Positions 1 through 7,234 of a stretch of 11,721 nucleotides of DNA are shown piece by piece. The DNA comes from CAZDOD01 sp964506935 (GTDB taxonomy: Bacteria > Desulfobacterota > Zymogenia > Zymogenales > Zymogenaceae). Below the pieces are notes generated by a model. The model did no database searches. It worked only from the letters and a program-made list of their open reading frames with translations, and was not told the DNA's origin. Positions within the stretch are counted from its first letter, which is position 1; every line of letters begins with the position of its first letter. A program made the position numbers and the translations under genes. The stretch is taken from the NCBI GenBank assembly GCA_964506935.1, contig CAZDOD010000086.1, positions 1 through 11,721 of the forward strand, written 5' to 3'.

Positions 1-319
1 TAACAGGATGATTTCCTATTGAGAATATATAGTCTTTTCCATCTTTCATTATCATATAATAATTATCAATTGGATGAATATGCTCCTTATTTGAGGCAAT
101 AAAAGAATTTATAATTTTTTTAGAAGTCATGCTTTTTTTAAGTACTATAGTAATGATTTCAGCTATTTCTTCTGCGGTTAATTTCTCAATTTTTAATTCT
201 TCATCTGCGACTAGCAATACCCATAGTCCCATTTCAAGAGGAGTTTTCATACTGTAAAAGTCAGGATAATCACTCTTGTCAATTTCCTTAAATTTTTCTA
301 CTATATCTTCTTTTACCAT
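1..319 (-). CDS. Partial hypothetical protein, AT-rich, runs off left edge
   Basis: An ATG at 317-319 opens a minus-strand frame with no stop for 106 codons, to the window edge, so the C-terminus is missing. I do not recognise the family with certainty. The visible protein is charged and mostly helical, starting MVKEDIVEKFKEID. It has a hydrophobic helix at about residues 28-36 (MGLWVLLVA), a segment LTAEEIAEIITIVLKKSMTS at about 45-64, and a later stretch YYMIMKDGKDY that could be a beta-wing. This order would suit a winged-helix-like DNA-binding fold, which is inference only. G+C is about 28%, far below the genes from 615 onward, and codons are strongly A/T-ending, so it may be acquired DNA. 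The remnant at 325-428 ends 5 bases upstream of this ATG, as in an operon. No strong ribosome binding site is visible. Confidence 0.6.
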   Translation of the reverse strand, partial: MVKEDIVEKFKEIDKSDYPDFYSMKTPLEMGLWVLLVADEELKIEKLTAEEIAEIITIVLKKSMTSKKIINSFIASNKEHIHPIDNYYMIMKDGKDYIFSIGNHPV

Positions 320-324
320 ATTCT

Positions 325-428
325 TTATTTATATTTCTTTAATTTATCTTCGACAAATTTTTTCCCAGTTTCTGTGAGTGTCCAAGCTTTTTTTTAACTA
401 TTTTAAAGAATTCCTTAATTTTGCCAAG
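325..428 (-). pseudogene. Frameshifted C-terminal gene remnant (winged-helix-like tail)
   Basis: Minus-strand codons 393-325 read KKAWTLTETGKKFVEDKLKKYK and then TAA, a typical tail of a winged-helix or helical regulator. An in-frame TAA at 394-396 cuts the frame on its upstream side. Reading across a run of eight A (minus strand, 388-395), a one-base shift continues into LGKIKEFFKIV (428-396), which ends at a TAG. Nine A would join the two pieces. The fragment is AT-rich like the partial gene that follows it 5 bases later. It could be a decayed gene or a homopolymer error in the assembly. No intact start was found further upstream. Confidence 0.4.
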
Positions 429-614
429 ATTCTATCATGAAAGTTGAAAAACATATAGCAAAAAAATAATTGTTTTTATTTTTTTTAGTAAATATCTTAT
501 AAATATCTCATGTATATATAACTTAGACTATTAAAATTTAGTAAAAAACAGTCTTTCTTGACTAAATTACCAAATTACGCTAACCTTATAATCCAAAGCT
601 ATACGAATTCACCC
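429..614. other. AT-rich non-coding stretch upstream of the SDR gene
   Basis: This stretch is rich in A and T runs and has no convincing reading frame on either strand. The only signal I can support is a TATAAT at 587-592, listed separately. There are no inverted repeats flanking a gene, no tRNA fold and no transposon end that I can see. Confidence 0.5.
587..592 (+). promoter_or_regulatory. Candidate -10 element for the SDR gene
   Basis: A perfect TATAAT lies 22 bases before the ATG at 615. The best -35-like hexamer, TTGACT at 558-563, is 23 bases away, which is too far for a standard sigma70 promoter, so the element is only a candidate. If used, transcription would start near 599, downstream of the TTG at 558, which supports the ATG at 615 as the true start. 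Confidence 0.35.
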
Positions 615-1361
615 ATGCAATTTGACTTTTCAAAAAAGGCCGCACTTGTGACCGGTGGCGCAGGCAGGATCGGGGGGGCGATATGCACGGCCCTTGCCGG
701 GAGGGGTGCCGAGGTAATCGTCGGATACTCGTCCGGCGGTGATGCCGCCGAAAGGGTCGTCTCCGAGATAAAGGCGAAGGGTGGCAGCGCCTTTGCGGTG
801 AAGGCCGACGTCTCAAACACCGACGAGGTCGAAGAGATGTTCGGGCGGATAAGGAAGGATCCGGGGCACCTCGAGATACTCGTAAACGCCCAATCTTTCG
901 CCGCAAGTAAGCTCCTGTCATTTATGAGCGAGGACGACTGGGACAGTGTCATAAACACCAACCTCAAGGGCGTCTTCAACACCACTAAATCGGCGAGCCG
1001 GATAATGATCGGGCAAAATTACGGGAAGATAATAAACATCGTATCCCCAAGCGCAATCCTGGGTGGGGCGGGAGAGACCAACTACGCATCCGCAATGGGG
1101 GGCGTGATAAGCTTCACCAAATCGCTTGCGAGGGAGCTCGCGCGCTTCAATATCTCGGTGAACGCCGTATCGCCCGGACGCCTGGAGGGCGAGGAGACCA
1201 AAGACCTCTCCGAGGAGGCCGCGCGGGAACTCCTCGACGCCGTGCCCCTGGGGCGGTTCGGAAGAGCTTCCGAGGTCGCCGGGGCGGTGCTATTTCTCGC
1301 ATCGGATATGTCAGACTATATAACCGGGCAGGTCATCTGTGTTGACGGCGGGCTGACGTAA
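615..1361 (+). CDS. FabG-like short-chain dehydrogenase/reductase with altered active site
   Basis: A 248-residue classical SDR, the usual length, with a Rossmann fold expected to bind NAD(P)H. Seen from the ATG at 615: glycine motif TGGAGRIGG (13-21), adenine-pocket D65-V66, tetrad Asn N116 in TNLKG, Ser S144, Tyr Y157 with the normal 13-residue Ser-Tyr spacing, SPGRL (186-190) and C-terminal tail TGQVICVDGG (237-246). Two family landmarks are changed. The catalytic lysine of YxxxK is methionine (YASAM, M161), and the NNAG motif reads NAQS (91-94). The protein may therefore be inactive, bind without catalysis, or use another residue. The frame can be opened at a TTG (558), but that adds 19 residues unlike the family and precedes the likely -10, so I prefer 615. 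No strong SD is visible. It stands alone, convergent with the next gene. Substrate unknown. Confidence 0.85.
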   Translation: MQFDFSKKAALVTGGAGRIGGAICTALAGRGAEVIVGYSSGGDAAERVVSEIKAKGGSAFAVKADVSNTDEVEEMFGRIRKDPGHLEILVNAQSFAASKLLSFMSEDDWDSVINTNLKGVFNTTKSASRIMIGQNYGKIINIVSPSAILGGAGETNYASAMGGVISFTKSLARELARFNISVNAVSPGRLEGEETKDLSEEAARELLDAVPLGRFGRASEVAGAVLFLASDMSDYITGQVICVDGGLT

Positions 1362-1370
1362 GGCGGGCGG

Positions 1371-1401
1371 GCGCCCCTTTGCTTTGACGCAAAGGGGACG
1401 C
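1371..1401. terminator. Bidirectional hairpin between convergent genes
   Basis: CCCCTTTGC at 1374-1382 pairs perfectly with GCAAAGGGG at 1389-1397 around a six-base loop. With one bulged A (1398), three further pairs extend the stem to 1371 and 1401. It lies 10 bases after the SDR stop and 44 bases from the stop of the convergent minus-strand gene, so it could end transcription from both sides. There is no clean T tract on either side. Confidence 0.6.
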
Positions 1402-1444
1402 GGCTTTCTCAATAGTCAATCAAGAAAAAAATGAACCTTTCTAT

Positions 1445-2113
1445 CTAGTCGTATTCGAGCGTTTCACCCGGCCCGAGGAGGTGCAGCTCCGGCGGGAGGA
1501 CCTGCCCGTCGATCGTGATTATCGTTACCCCCTTATACTTTTCGACAAGGAAAATGCTTTCGGTGCCGTCATCCCATTTCGTCTTTATGGTTGTCCCGTT
1601 AAAGGTGTAGGTCCCCCACACGGGGTCAAACGTAGCGACCCTGTCCCCGCCACCGACGAATGTCGACTCCACAAATTTCGCCTTGCCGTCCTGATAGAAG
1701 GAGAAAATGATGTTGGGCGCGTCGGCATAGAGCGGCCAATCGCCTAGGATGTCTTCCAACTTTGCCGCCCCTTTTTTCTCGGGAGCGGGGGCGACGTAAT
1801 CGGTCTCGGACGGGATGAATACCCCTACATCGACACTGATATACTTTCCGAATACGTAGCCTAAGACGCTCTTATAGGCAATGTAGTACCAGTAGCCGGT
1901 GAAACCGTCGATCGAGTCGGTGGAGTTGGTGTGATACAAGACCTCGACCCTCGTTCCCTTGTCGAGGTTTGCCAGTATTTTCGCCTTGGTGTTTGGAAGA
2001 TCGCGGATCCTCAGGCCGTCGCCCGCGATGGTTGCGTTTTCCGCGGCGATGGCAAAAATCGGAAGCATCAAGGCGAATATAAGGGTCAAAATAACAACAA
2101 GATTTCTTCTCAT
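1445..2113 (-). CDS. Secreted SH3b-domain protein with C-terminal beta-barrel-like domain
   Basis: A 222-residue exported protein. Residues 1-24 form a signal peptide (RR, hydrophobic core to about 20, likely cleavage after AIAA). Residues about 27-94 are a bacterial SH3 domain: GDGLRIRDLPNTKAKIL opens it, and WYYIAYKSVLGYVFGKYIS gives the W...G-Y/W-V signature. Such domains usually bind peptidoglycan or other envelope polymers. After a Pro/Lys-rich linker (105-116), residues about 118-206 look like a small antiparallel barrel: LGDW, FYQDGKAKF, VWGTYTFNGTTI and WDDGTESI. This resembles small lipocalin-like domains, but the match is by pattern only. The start is supported by GAGGT six bases before the ATG. 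The gene follows the URO-D gene by 16 bases, so the two are probably co-transcribed. Exact role unknown. Confidence 0.8.
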   Translation of the reverse strand: MRRNLVVILTLIFALMLPIFAIAAENATIAGDGLRIRDLPNTKAKILANLDKGTRVEVLYHTNSTDSIDGFTGYWYYIAYKSVLGYVFGKYISVDVGVFIPSETDYVAPAPEKKGAAKLEDILGDWPLYADAPNIIFSFYQDGKAKFVESTFVGGGDRVATFDPVWGTYTFNGTTIKTKWDDGTESIFLVEKYKGVTIITIDGQVLPPELHLLGPGETLEYD

Positions 2114-2129
2114 GTTTTTACCTCATTAT

Positions 2130-3242
2130 TTAAGACTGATATAGTCCTCTCAATATCTCCAGATATTTCTCGAAATTAGAAAGTGACACGTCGGGCGGGA
2201 CGTTGTGGTCGATGGATGGGATATATCCACCCCGCTCGAGCATAAAGGGGACTTTTTCGGTCACCTCCCTCCTGATCGATTCCTCGTCCGAAAACAGGGC
2301 CATCTTGTCTATCCCTCCCAATATGACGAGATCGGGAAATTTTTCCCTCACCTTCCTTACATCCATCCCGGCCTGAACCTCGAAGGGGAGCATCATGTTG
2401 ACACCCACCTCCATAAACAGGGGGATAAGTAGCGACACGTCTCCGTCCGAGTCGACACAGAAGTTTCTGATGTCGGTGTCGGTCTTTACCGAATCGATGA
2501 GCTTCTTATAATATGGGCTCATGAATTCGCGAAACACTTTTGGTGAGATCATCGGGCCGTTCCTGTATGCCATATCCTCCCAGAAGAAAACGAAGTCCAC
2601 CTTTGATTTTTCCCTGATCTTCTTTATCATGGCTTCGTTCATAAAGACCCAGTGTTTGGTGATTGTGTGGATGAGTGCGGGATCCCTTTTCAATGCGACA
2701 GATAGGGGGGAAAGCCCCATCAGGTGCCTCAGCGTCCCGAAGATTCCGCTCACTAGGGCGGCAGTAAACGTGTTGTCCCCTTCTGAATCCGCCATGCCTA
2801 TCATGATGTCGAGCATTGTCGTGAACCGCTCGGGTGTCTCTGGGTCGAGGCGCCACTTCAGCCCCTCGAAATCAGACAGTGTCTTTACGGGGTGTTCGAG
2901 GTACTGCGGGATCACAGAATGCCCGTCGGCCGGGACTTTTACGATTTTCCCCCCGATGTCCCTCTTGATCCTGTAATTTTCGTCCTCTTCGATGATCTCC
3001 TCTTCAAATGTCGGCGAAAAACCAATCTCGTTGTCGGTGTTGGGTGCGATCGGAAGCCAGCTCAGCTTATCGAAGCCGAAGTGGGCCGGGGCGGTAAAGA
3101 CGGAGTCTATGACCGTCTCGGGTAGGCCTTCGGCGTGCCACCTTGTGATCGTCTCTTCCCAGAAGCCCCAGGCGTCATACTGAATGGGCCTGTCGACCTT
3201 TTCAAATCTGCACGTAGCACCAAACCGCTCTCTGACGTTCAT
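2130..3242 (-). CDS. URO-D superfamily protein (methyltransferase-like, not HemE)
   Basis: A 370-residue protein with the uroporphyrinogen decarboxylase (TIM-barrel) fold. Seen: N-terminal RFEKVDRPIQYDAWGFWEET (12-31), a central strand ending FFWEDMAYRNGPMISP (219-234), FCVDSDGDV (261-269) at the site where relatives carry an HSDG or HxC motif, LGGIDKMAL (308-316), and the family's late motif GGYIPSIDHNVPPDVS (338-353). The HemE motif RQAGR is absent, so heme synthesis is unlikely. Members of this wider family transfer methyl groups with corrinoid proteins or act in one-carbon and demethylation routes; C262, D264, D266 and H346 are candidate metal or substrate ligands by position only. No corrinoid protein gene is adjacent, so the substrate is unknown. 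The ATG is preceded by AGGA, and a promoter lies at 3296-3325. It heads a unit with the SH3b gene. Confidence 0.85.
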   Translation of the reverse strand: MNVRERFGATCRFEKVDRPIQYDAWGFWEETITRWHAEGLPETVIDSVFTAPAHFGFDKLSWLPIAPNTDNEIGFSPTFEEEIIEEDENYRIKRDIGGKIVKVPADGHSVIPQYLEHPVKTLSDFEGLKWRLDPETPERFTTMLDIMIGMADSEGDNTFTAALVSGIFGTLRHLMGLSPLSVALKRDPALIHTITKHWVFMNEAMIKKIREKSKVDFVFFWEDMAYRNGPMISPKVFREFMSPYYKKLIDSVKTDTDIRNFCVDSDGDVSLLIPLFMEVGVNMMLPFEVQAGMDVRKVREKFPDLVILGGIDKMALFSDEESIRREVTEKVPFMLERGGYIPSIDHNVPPDVSLSNFEKYLEILRGLYQS

Positions 3243-3295
3243 GGAAATCCTATAACGGAAAAAGATATTTTAGATTCGTTGGAGTTCTAAAAAGT

Positions 3296-3325
3296 ATTAT
3301 ATATTGTTACTCCATGAGGTTTCAA
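3296..3325 (-). promoter_or_regulatory. Sigma70-type promoter for the URO-D/SH3b unit
   Basis: On the minus strand TTGAAA (3325-3320) and TATAAT (3301-3296) are separated by 18 bases. Transcription would start near 3289, giving a leader of about 47 bases before the ATG at 3242. The rest of the 215-base gap (3243-3457) is AT-rich, with no reading frame and no hairpin with a T tract, so I could not identify a terminator for pyk. Confidence 0.55.
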
Positions 3326-3457
3326 TTCAAACCTTTAGGCCGTTTCCATAATAAAAGAGTTAAATACCAGATACAAGTGGAAAAATCAAGAATCAAAAGA
3401 GATAAAAAAAGGGCGATCCGAAAATAATAAAGTTTGAAATATATAGTATGAAAAAAA

Positions 3458-4864
3458 TTACAATACCTCCACCCTTATCAGGTTCGTCGTTCCGGCAATC
3501 CCCCCCGGCGACCCCGCCGTGATTACCACAGTGTCACCCTTTTTTACTAGGCCGGTCGATATCGCCTCGTCTTTCGCCGTCTTTATCACGTCGTCGAGGT
3601 TGTTTTTGAAGGCTGCGATGCGGGATACCACGCCGAAGGTTAGAGTGAGCCGCCTTACTGTATCTATGTTATCGGAGAGGGCGATGATCGGCTGCATGGG
3701 CCTGTATTGTGCCACTATCCTCGGTGTGATCCCCGACGAGGTCGGCGTGATTATGGCGGCGGCCCCGAGGTCCCTTGCGGTCGTGTATGCGGCGTGGCAG
3801 ACGGCGCCGGTGATGTCATGCTCCTCATATCCTTCGACCTTGGCGTGCCAAACATCATTAAATAGTCCCTCCTCGGCGTGCTCCGCTATCCTCGCCATTG
3901 TCGATACGGTATTTATGGGATAATTTCCCAACGCCGTCTCCTCGGAAAGCATCAGACAATCGCTTCCGTCTATAACGGCGTTGGCGACGTCGGTGACTTC
4001 GGCCCTCGTCGGGCGGCTCTCTCTTATCATGCTCTCCAGCATCTGGGTCGCCACGATGACCGGTTTCCCAAGACTATTGGCGAGCACGATGAGCCTCTTT
4101 TGGACGAGCGGGACATCCTCAAACGGTGTCTCGACACCGAGGTCTCCCCTTGCGACAATGATGCCGTCCGAGACATCCAATATGGACTCGATATTTTTTA
4201 TCGCCTCGGCCTTCTCGATCTTGGCGAGGACGGGGACATTTTTATTTTTTCCCTCGATGATTTTTTTCAGCTCTACTACATCGTCCGCCCTCCTCACAAA
4301 TGACAGGGCGACCCAATCTATCCCGATATCGAGACCGAAGTAGAGGTCGCGGACGTCTTTTTCGGTAAGCGACGGCATCGAGAGGTCGGTGTCGGGGAGG
4401 TTCACCCCCTTTTTCGGCATGACCACGCCGCCGGAGATGACCTTTGTCGAGACGCTGTCTTTTGTAGCCTTTGTGACCTTAAGTTCAATAGCGCCGTCGC
4501 CTATAAATATTCTGTCCCCCTGTTTGGCCTCACGGGAAAGCTGGGGATAATTTATCGGGAGCCCGCTCCCGTCTCCCTCCCTTGTGGTAATCTTGACCTC
4601 GTCTCCGTCATTTAATGTAATACTCCCGCCGGGGAAATCCCCGACTCTGATCTTCGGGCCGGAGAGGTCGATGATCACCCCTATGGGCCTTTTTACTTCA
4701 CCCTCGATCTTGCGTATCCTCTTTAGGACCTCATGATGTCCCCCCGGTGTCCCGTGTGAGAAGTTCAGCCTCGCGGCGTCCATCCCGGCCCTTGCAAGCC
4801 CGGCTATCTCTTTTTCGCCTTCGGTTGCGGGCCCTATGGTGCATAATATCTTTGTGCGCCTCAA
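3458..4864 (-). CDS. pyk: Pyruvate kinase
   Basis: Converts PEP and ADP to pyruvate and ATP in the cytosol, the last step of glycolysis. The 468 residues match the usual bacterial length. Seen: N-terminal RRTKILCTIGPAT, ARLNFSHG with R32, N34 and S36 (31-38), DLSGPKIR (66-73), a B domain at about 72-165, catalytic K215 in VLAKIEKAEA, metal ligands E217 and D241 in VARGDLG, ATQMLESMI (272-280), PTRAEVTDVANAVIDGSD (285-302) and MLSEETALG (305-313). The C-terminal domain ends GIAGTTNLIRVEVL, like the effector loop region of FBP-type enzymes, though regulation cannot be read from this. The start is TTG (4864-4862), overlapping the lgt stop as TTGA, with a GGGG-containing SD eight bases upstream inside lgt. 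This implies translational coupling. No closer ATG keeps the N-terminal motif. Confidence 0.97.
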   Translation of the reverse strand: MRRTKILCTIGPATEGEKEIAGLARAGMDAARLNFSHGTPGGHHEVLKRIRKIEGEVKRPIGVIIDLSGPKIRVGDFPGGSITLNDGDEVKITTREGDGSGLPINYPQLSREAKQGDRIFIGDGAIELKVTKATKDSVSTKVISGGVVMPKKGVNLPDTDLSMPSLTEKDVRDLYFGLDIGIDWVALSFVRRADDVVELKKIIEGKNKNVPVLAKIEKAEAIKNIESILDVSDGIIVARGDLGVETPFEDVPLVQKRLIVLANSLGKPVIVATQMLESMIRESRPTRAEVTDVANAVIDGSDCLMLSEETALGNYPINTVSTMARIAEHAEEGLFNDVWHAKVEGYEEHDITGAVCHAAYTTARDLGAAAIITPTSSGITPRIVAQYRPMQPIIALSDNIDTVRRLTLTFGVVSRIAAFKNNLDDVIKTAKDEAISTGLVKKGDTVVITAGSPGGIAGTTNLIRVEVL

Positions 4865-5664
4865 GATATCTTCCCCTTTTTCGAATCATCCTTCTTTAAC
4901 ATTATGTAGGCGATCATTATCGCCCCGACGACGATCATTGGAGACGTGAGGAGCTGTCCCATGGTGAATGGGCCGAGGATGAGGCCGAGGTGCGGGTCGG
5001 GCTCACGGAAGAACTCGCATATGAAGCGAAAGAGGCCATAAAAGAAGATAAAAGACCACATCGGGATACCCCTTCGGACTTTCTTGATGTTCATAATAAA
5101 CAATATCGCGAAGAGGAGAAGGCCCTCGAGTAAAGACTCGTAGAGCTGGGACGGATGTCTGCAGACATCCCCTCCGTGGGGGAAGACCATGCACCAAAAG
5201 GCGTCGGTTGCCCTGCCAAAGAGCTCGCCGTTGATGAAGTTTCCAATTCTCCCGAGGCCTATTCCTATCGGGGCCGAGGCGACGATGATGTCCGCGGCGT
5301 CGTAGAAGTGGACCTTCTTTTTCCAGCAGTAGTAGAGTGTTCCGATAAACACCCCGATAAGGCCGCCGTGAAACGACATCCCCCCCTCCCAGATGGCGAA
5401 GATCTTCAGGGGATTTAGAAAATAGTAGGCGGGTGCGTAGAAGAGGCAGTATCCTAGCCTCCCCCCCACGATTACACCGATCATGGCGTAGAACATGAAG
5501 TCCCAAAGGTCGTCGCCCAAAAGCTTCACCTTTTTTCGGGCTGCGAGGTACTTGATGACGAAGTAGGCGGCGATAAAACCTATGATGTACATAACTCCGT
5601 ACCACCTGACCTCGAACTTCCATATCTTAAAGATCACCGGGCTCAAATCTGGATAGGGTATCAA
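4861..5664 (-). CDS. lgt: Prolipoprotein diacylglyceryl transferase
   Basis: Transfers diacylglycerol from phosphatidylglycerol to the lipobox cysteine of prelipoproteins in the inner membrane. The 267 residues are in the family range, with about seven membrane segments. Seen: an N-terminal re-entrant region FEVRWYGVMYIIGF (17-30), GGRLGYCLFY (67-76), MSFHGGLIG with H99 (96-104), the Lgt signature GRIGNFINGELFG with R139, N142 and E147 (138-150), HPSQLYES (170-177) and the late FYGLFRFICEFFREPD (208-223), which carries the conserved arginine. The start is TTG (5664-5662) with AGAGGG at 5671-5676, six bases upstream; no upstream or nearby ATG would give the normal N-terminus. The stop overlaps the pyk start by 4 bases. 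A 74-base gap separates it from the synthetase gene upstream. Confidence 0.97.
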   Translation of the reverse strand: MIPYPDLSPVIFKIWKFEVRWYGVMYIIGFIAAYFVIKYLAARKKVKLLGDDLWDFMFYAMIGVIVGGRLGYCLFYAPAYYFLNPLKIFAIWEGGMSFHGGLIGVFIGTLYYCWKKKVHFYDAADIIVASAPIGIGLGRIGNFINGELFGRATDAFWCMVFPHGGDVCRHPSQLYESLLEGLLLFAILFIMNIKKVRRGIPMWSFIFFYGLFRFICEFFREPDPHLGLILGPFTMGQLLTSPMIVVGAIMIAYIMLKKDDSKKGKIS

Positions 5665-5738
5665 TTTTTTCCCTCTAAAAGTGTTTTCTAATAGCTAAAT
5701 TACATCTCTATATTTCAAACCTTCATAGACAAAATTAT

Positions 5739-7133
5739 CTAAGGCCCTTTTAGAAACCCCGCATATTGGGTGAGGGCGCCGGCCGCCCTGACCATACGCC
5801 CCGGGTCGGGGAAGACCGGTATCTTCGCCTCTTCAAAGGCGGCGTACCATTCATTGAACATCGAAAGCTCTCCACCCATAAAACACGCAAGCATCGGTTT
5901 TTCGGGATTTTCGTCCCTTATTTTAGACATCACCTGTGCGGCGTCGAAGTTGGACTCCGGGATGAGGGTGAATATCAAGAGTATTGTGTCTATCGATTCG
6001 TCCTTAGCGAGGGTACTCGTGATGACCTCGTATGCTTTTTTCGGGCCTACGTTTTCGATCGCAAACCACATGTCCACGGGATTTCCGACCCTCGCCCATA
6101 CGGGGAAGACCTTTTTCATCTCCTCTTCGGCCTTCTTCGACAGGGGCGGCGTGACCAGCCCCGTCTCTCCCGAGTGGTCGGCAGCCAGGACACACCCGAC
6201 CCCGGTTATCGAGACGACCCCGATCCTGTTGCCCTTCGGGAGCGGCACATATGAAAACGCCTTGAGGCAGTCGTAGAAGTGGTCGAAATCGGGGACACGC
6301 ACGACCCCGGTCTTCGCAAATACCCCGTCGTATATTTCATCAATACCGGCGAGGCTTCCGGTGTGAGATGATATCGCCTTTTTACCCCTTTCGGTCCTCC
6401 CGGACTTGAGAGCCACGACCGGTTTCTTTTTTGTGACACCCTTCGCTATCTCGAGGAACCTCCTTCCGTCTTTTACACCCTCGAAGTATAGCCCGACGAC
6501 GTCCGTCTCGGGGTCGCGCCCCAGAAATTCGAGGACGTCCCCCTCGTCTATATCCGACTTGTTTCCGAGGCATGCCACCTTCGCGATGGCGAAGTTCTGG
6601 GAGGAAGTTATCCACCTGAAAAAGCCGCTGGCGAACATTCCGGTCTGGCCGAAGAACGAGACCCTTCCGGGGCTCGGTTTATCGAGAGTCGTGATCGATG
6701 TGGCGAATCCGTTTTTGACGTTTATCGTGCCGATGCTGTTTGGCCCCATGATCCTTACACCGTACTTTCGGGCGATCTGGGTGATCTCGCCCTCAAGGCC
6801 CCTCCCCACGTCCTCTCCGGAGTCGGAAAAGCCCGCCGTTGATATGATTATCCCGCCTATCCCTTTTCTGCCGCACTCGTCTATGGCATTTGGGACGAGC
6901 TCGCGCGGAATGACTATCATGGCAAGCTCGACATCATCGGGGACCGATAGCACCGAATCGTAGACGTCGAGCCCCAGGATCTTTTCGCCCTTGGGATTTA
7001 TCGGGTAGATCTTTCCGCCGTAACCGAATTCAAATAAGTTTTGGATTACGATGTTTCCTCCCTTGTTCGGATTTTCGGAGGCGCCTATTATGGCGATGCT
7101 CTTTGGATTGAAGAAGATATCTACAGGTTTCAA
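5739..7133 (-). CDS. ADP-forming acetyl/acyl-CoA synthetase, alpha subunit
   Basis: This family makes ATP from acyl-CoA, ADP and phosphate, releasing the acid (for example acetyl-CoA to acetate), and uses an alpha and a beta subunit. The 464 residues match a stand-alone alpha subunit. Seen: CoA-binding Rossmann domain with IAIIGASENPNKGG (13-26) and IYPINPKG (42-49), RIMGPNSIGTIN (127-138), a second flavodoxin-like domain from about 158 with FFGQTGMFASG, LYFEGVKDGRRF (215-226), the phosphohistidine segment SSHTGSLAG with H257 (255-263), and a third domain from about 300. The ATP-grasp beta subunit is not fused and is not in this window, so a partner must be elsewhere or activity is uncertain. 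The start is TTG (7133-7131) with AGGAG at 7139-7143, five bases away. Neighbours suggest energy metabolism; the acyl substrate cannot be told. Confidence 0.9.
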   Translation of the reverse strand: MKPVDIFFNPKSIAIIGASENPNKGGNIVIQNLFEFGYGGKIYPINPKGEKILGLDVYDSVLSVPDDVELAMIVIPRELVPNAIDECGRKGIGGIIISTAGFSDSGEDVGRGLEGEITQIARKYGVRIMGPNSIGTINVKNGFATSITTLDKPSPGRVSFFGQTGMFASGFFRWITSSQNFAIAKVACLGNKSDIDEGDVLEFLGRDPETDVVGLYFEGVKDGRRFLEIAKGVTKKKPVVALKSGRTERGKKAISSHTGSLAGIDEIYDGVFAKTGVVRVPDFDHFYDCLKAFSYVPLPKGNRIGVVSITGVGCVLAADHSGETGLVTPPLSKKAEEEMKKVFPVWARVGNPVDMWFAIENVGPKKAYEVITSTLAKDESIDTILLIFTLIPESNFDAAQVMSKIRDENPEKPMLACFMGGELSMFNEWYAAFEEAKIPVFPDPGRMVRAAGALTQYAGFLKGP

Positions 7134-7234
7134 GGTTGCTCCTGATCTATTAGAAAATACAGCTTCAACTGTCTATGAGAACAAAGAATATCTCCCATCC
7201 CCGTCCACCATCTACCGTAATGCCCGAAATATCT

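Noticed and set aside
558..614. TTG start 19 codons upstream of the SDR ATG
   Set aside because: The extra residues do not resemble SDR N-termini, and the likely -10 (587-592) falls inside them.
2130..3242. HemE (uroporphyrinogen decarboxylase) call
   Set aside because: The N-terminal RQAGR motif is missing and no heme genes are nearby.
3265..3276. 12-mer ATATTTTAGATT shared with 10182-10193
   Set aside because: Exact, but both copies lie in AT-rich gaps at different positions relative to their promoters, so chance is likely.
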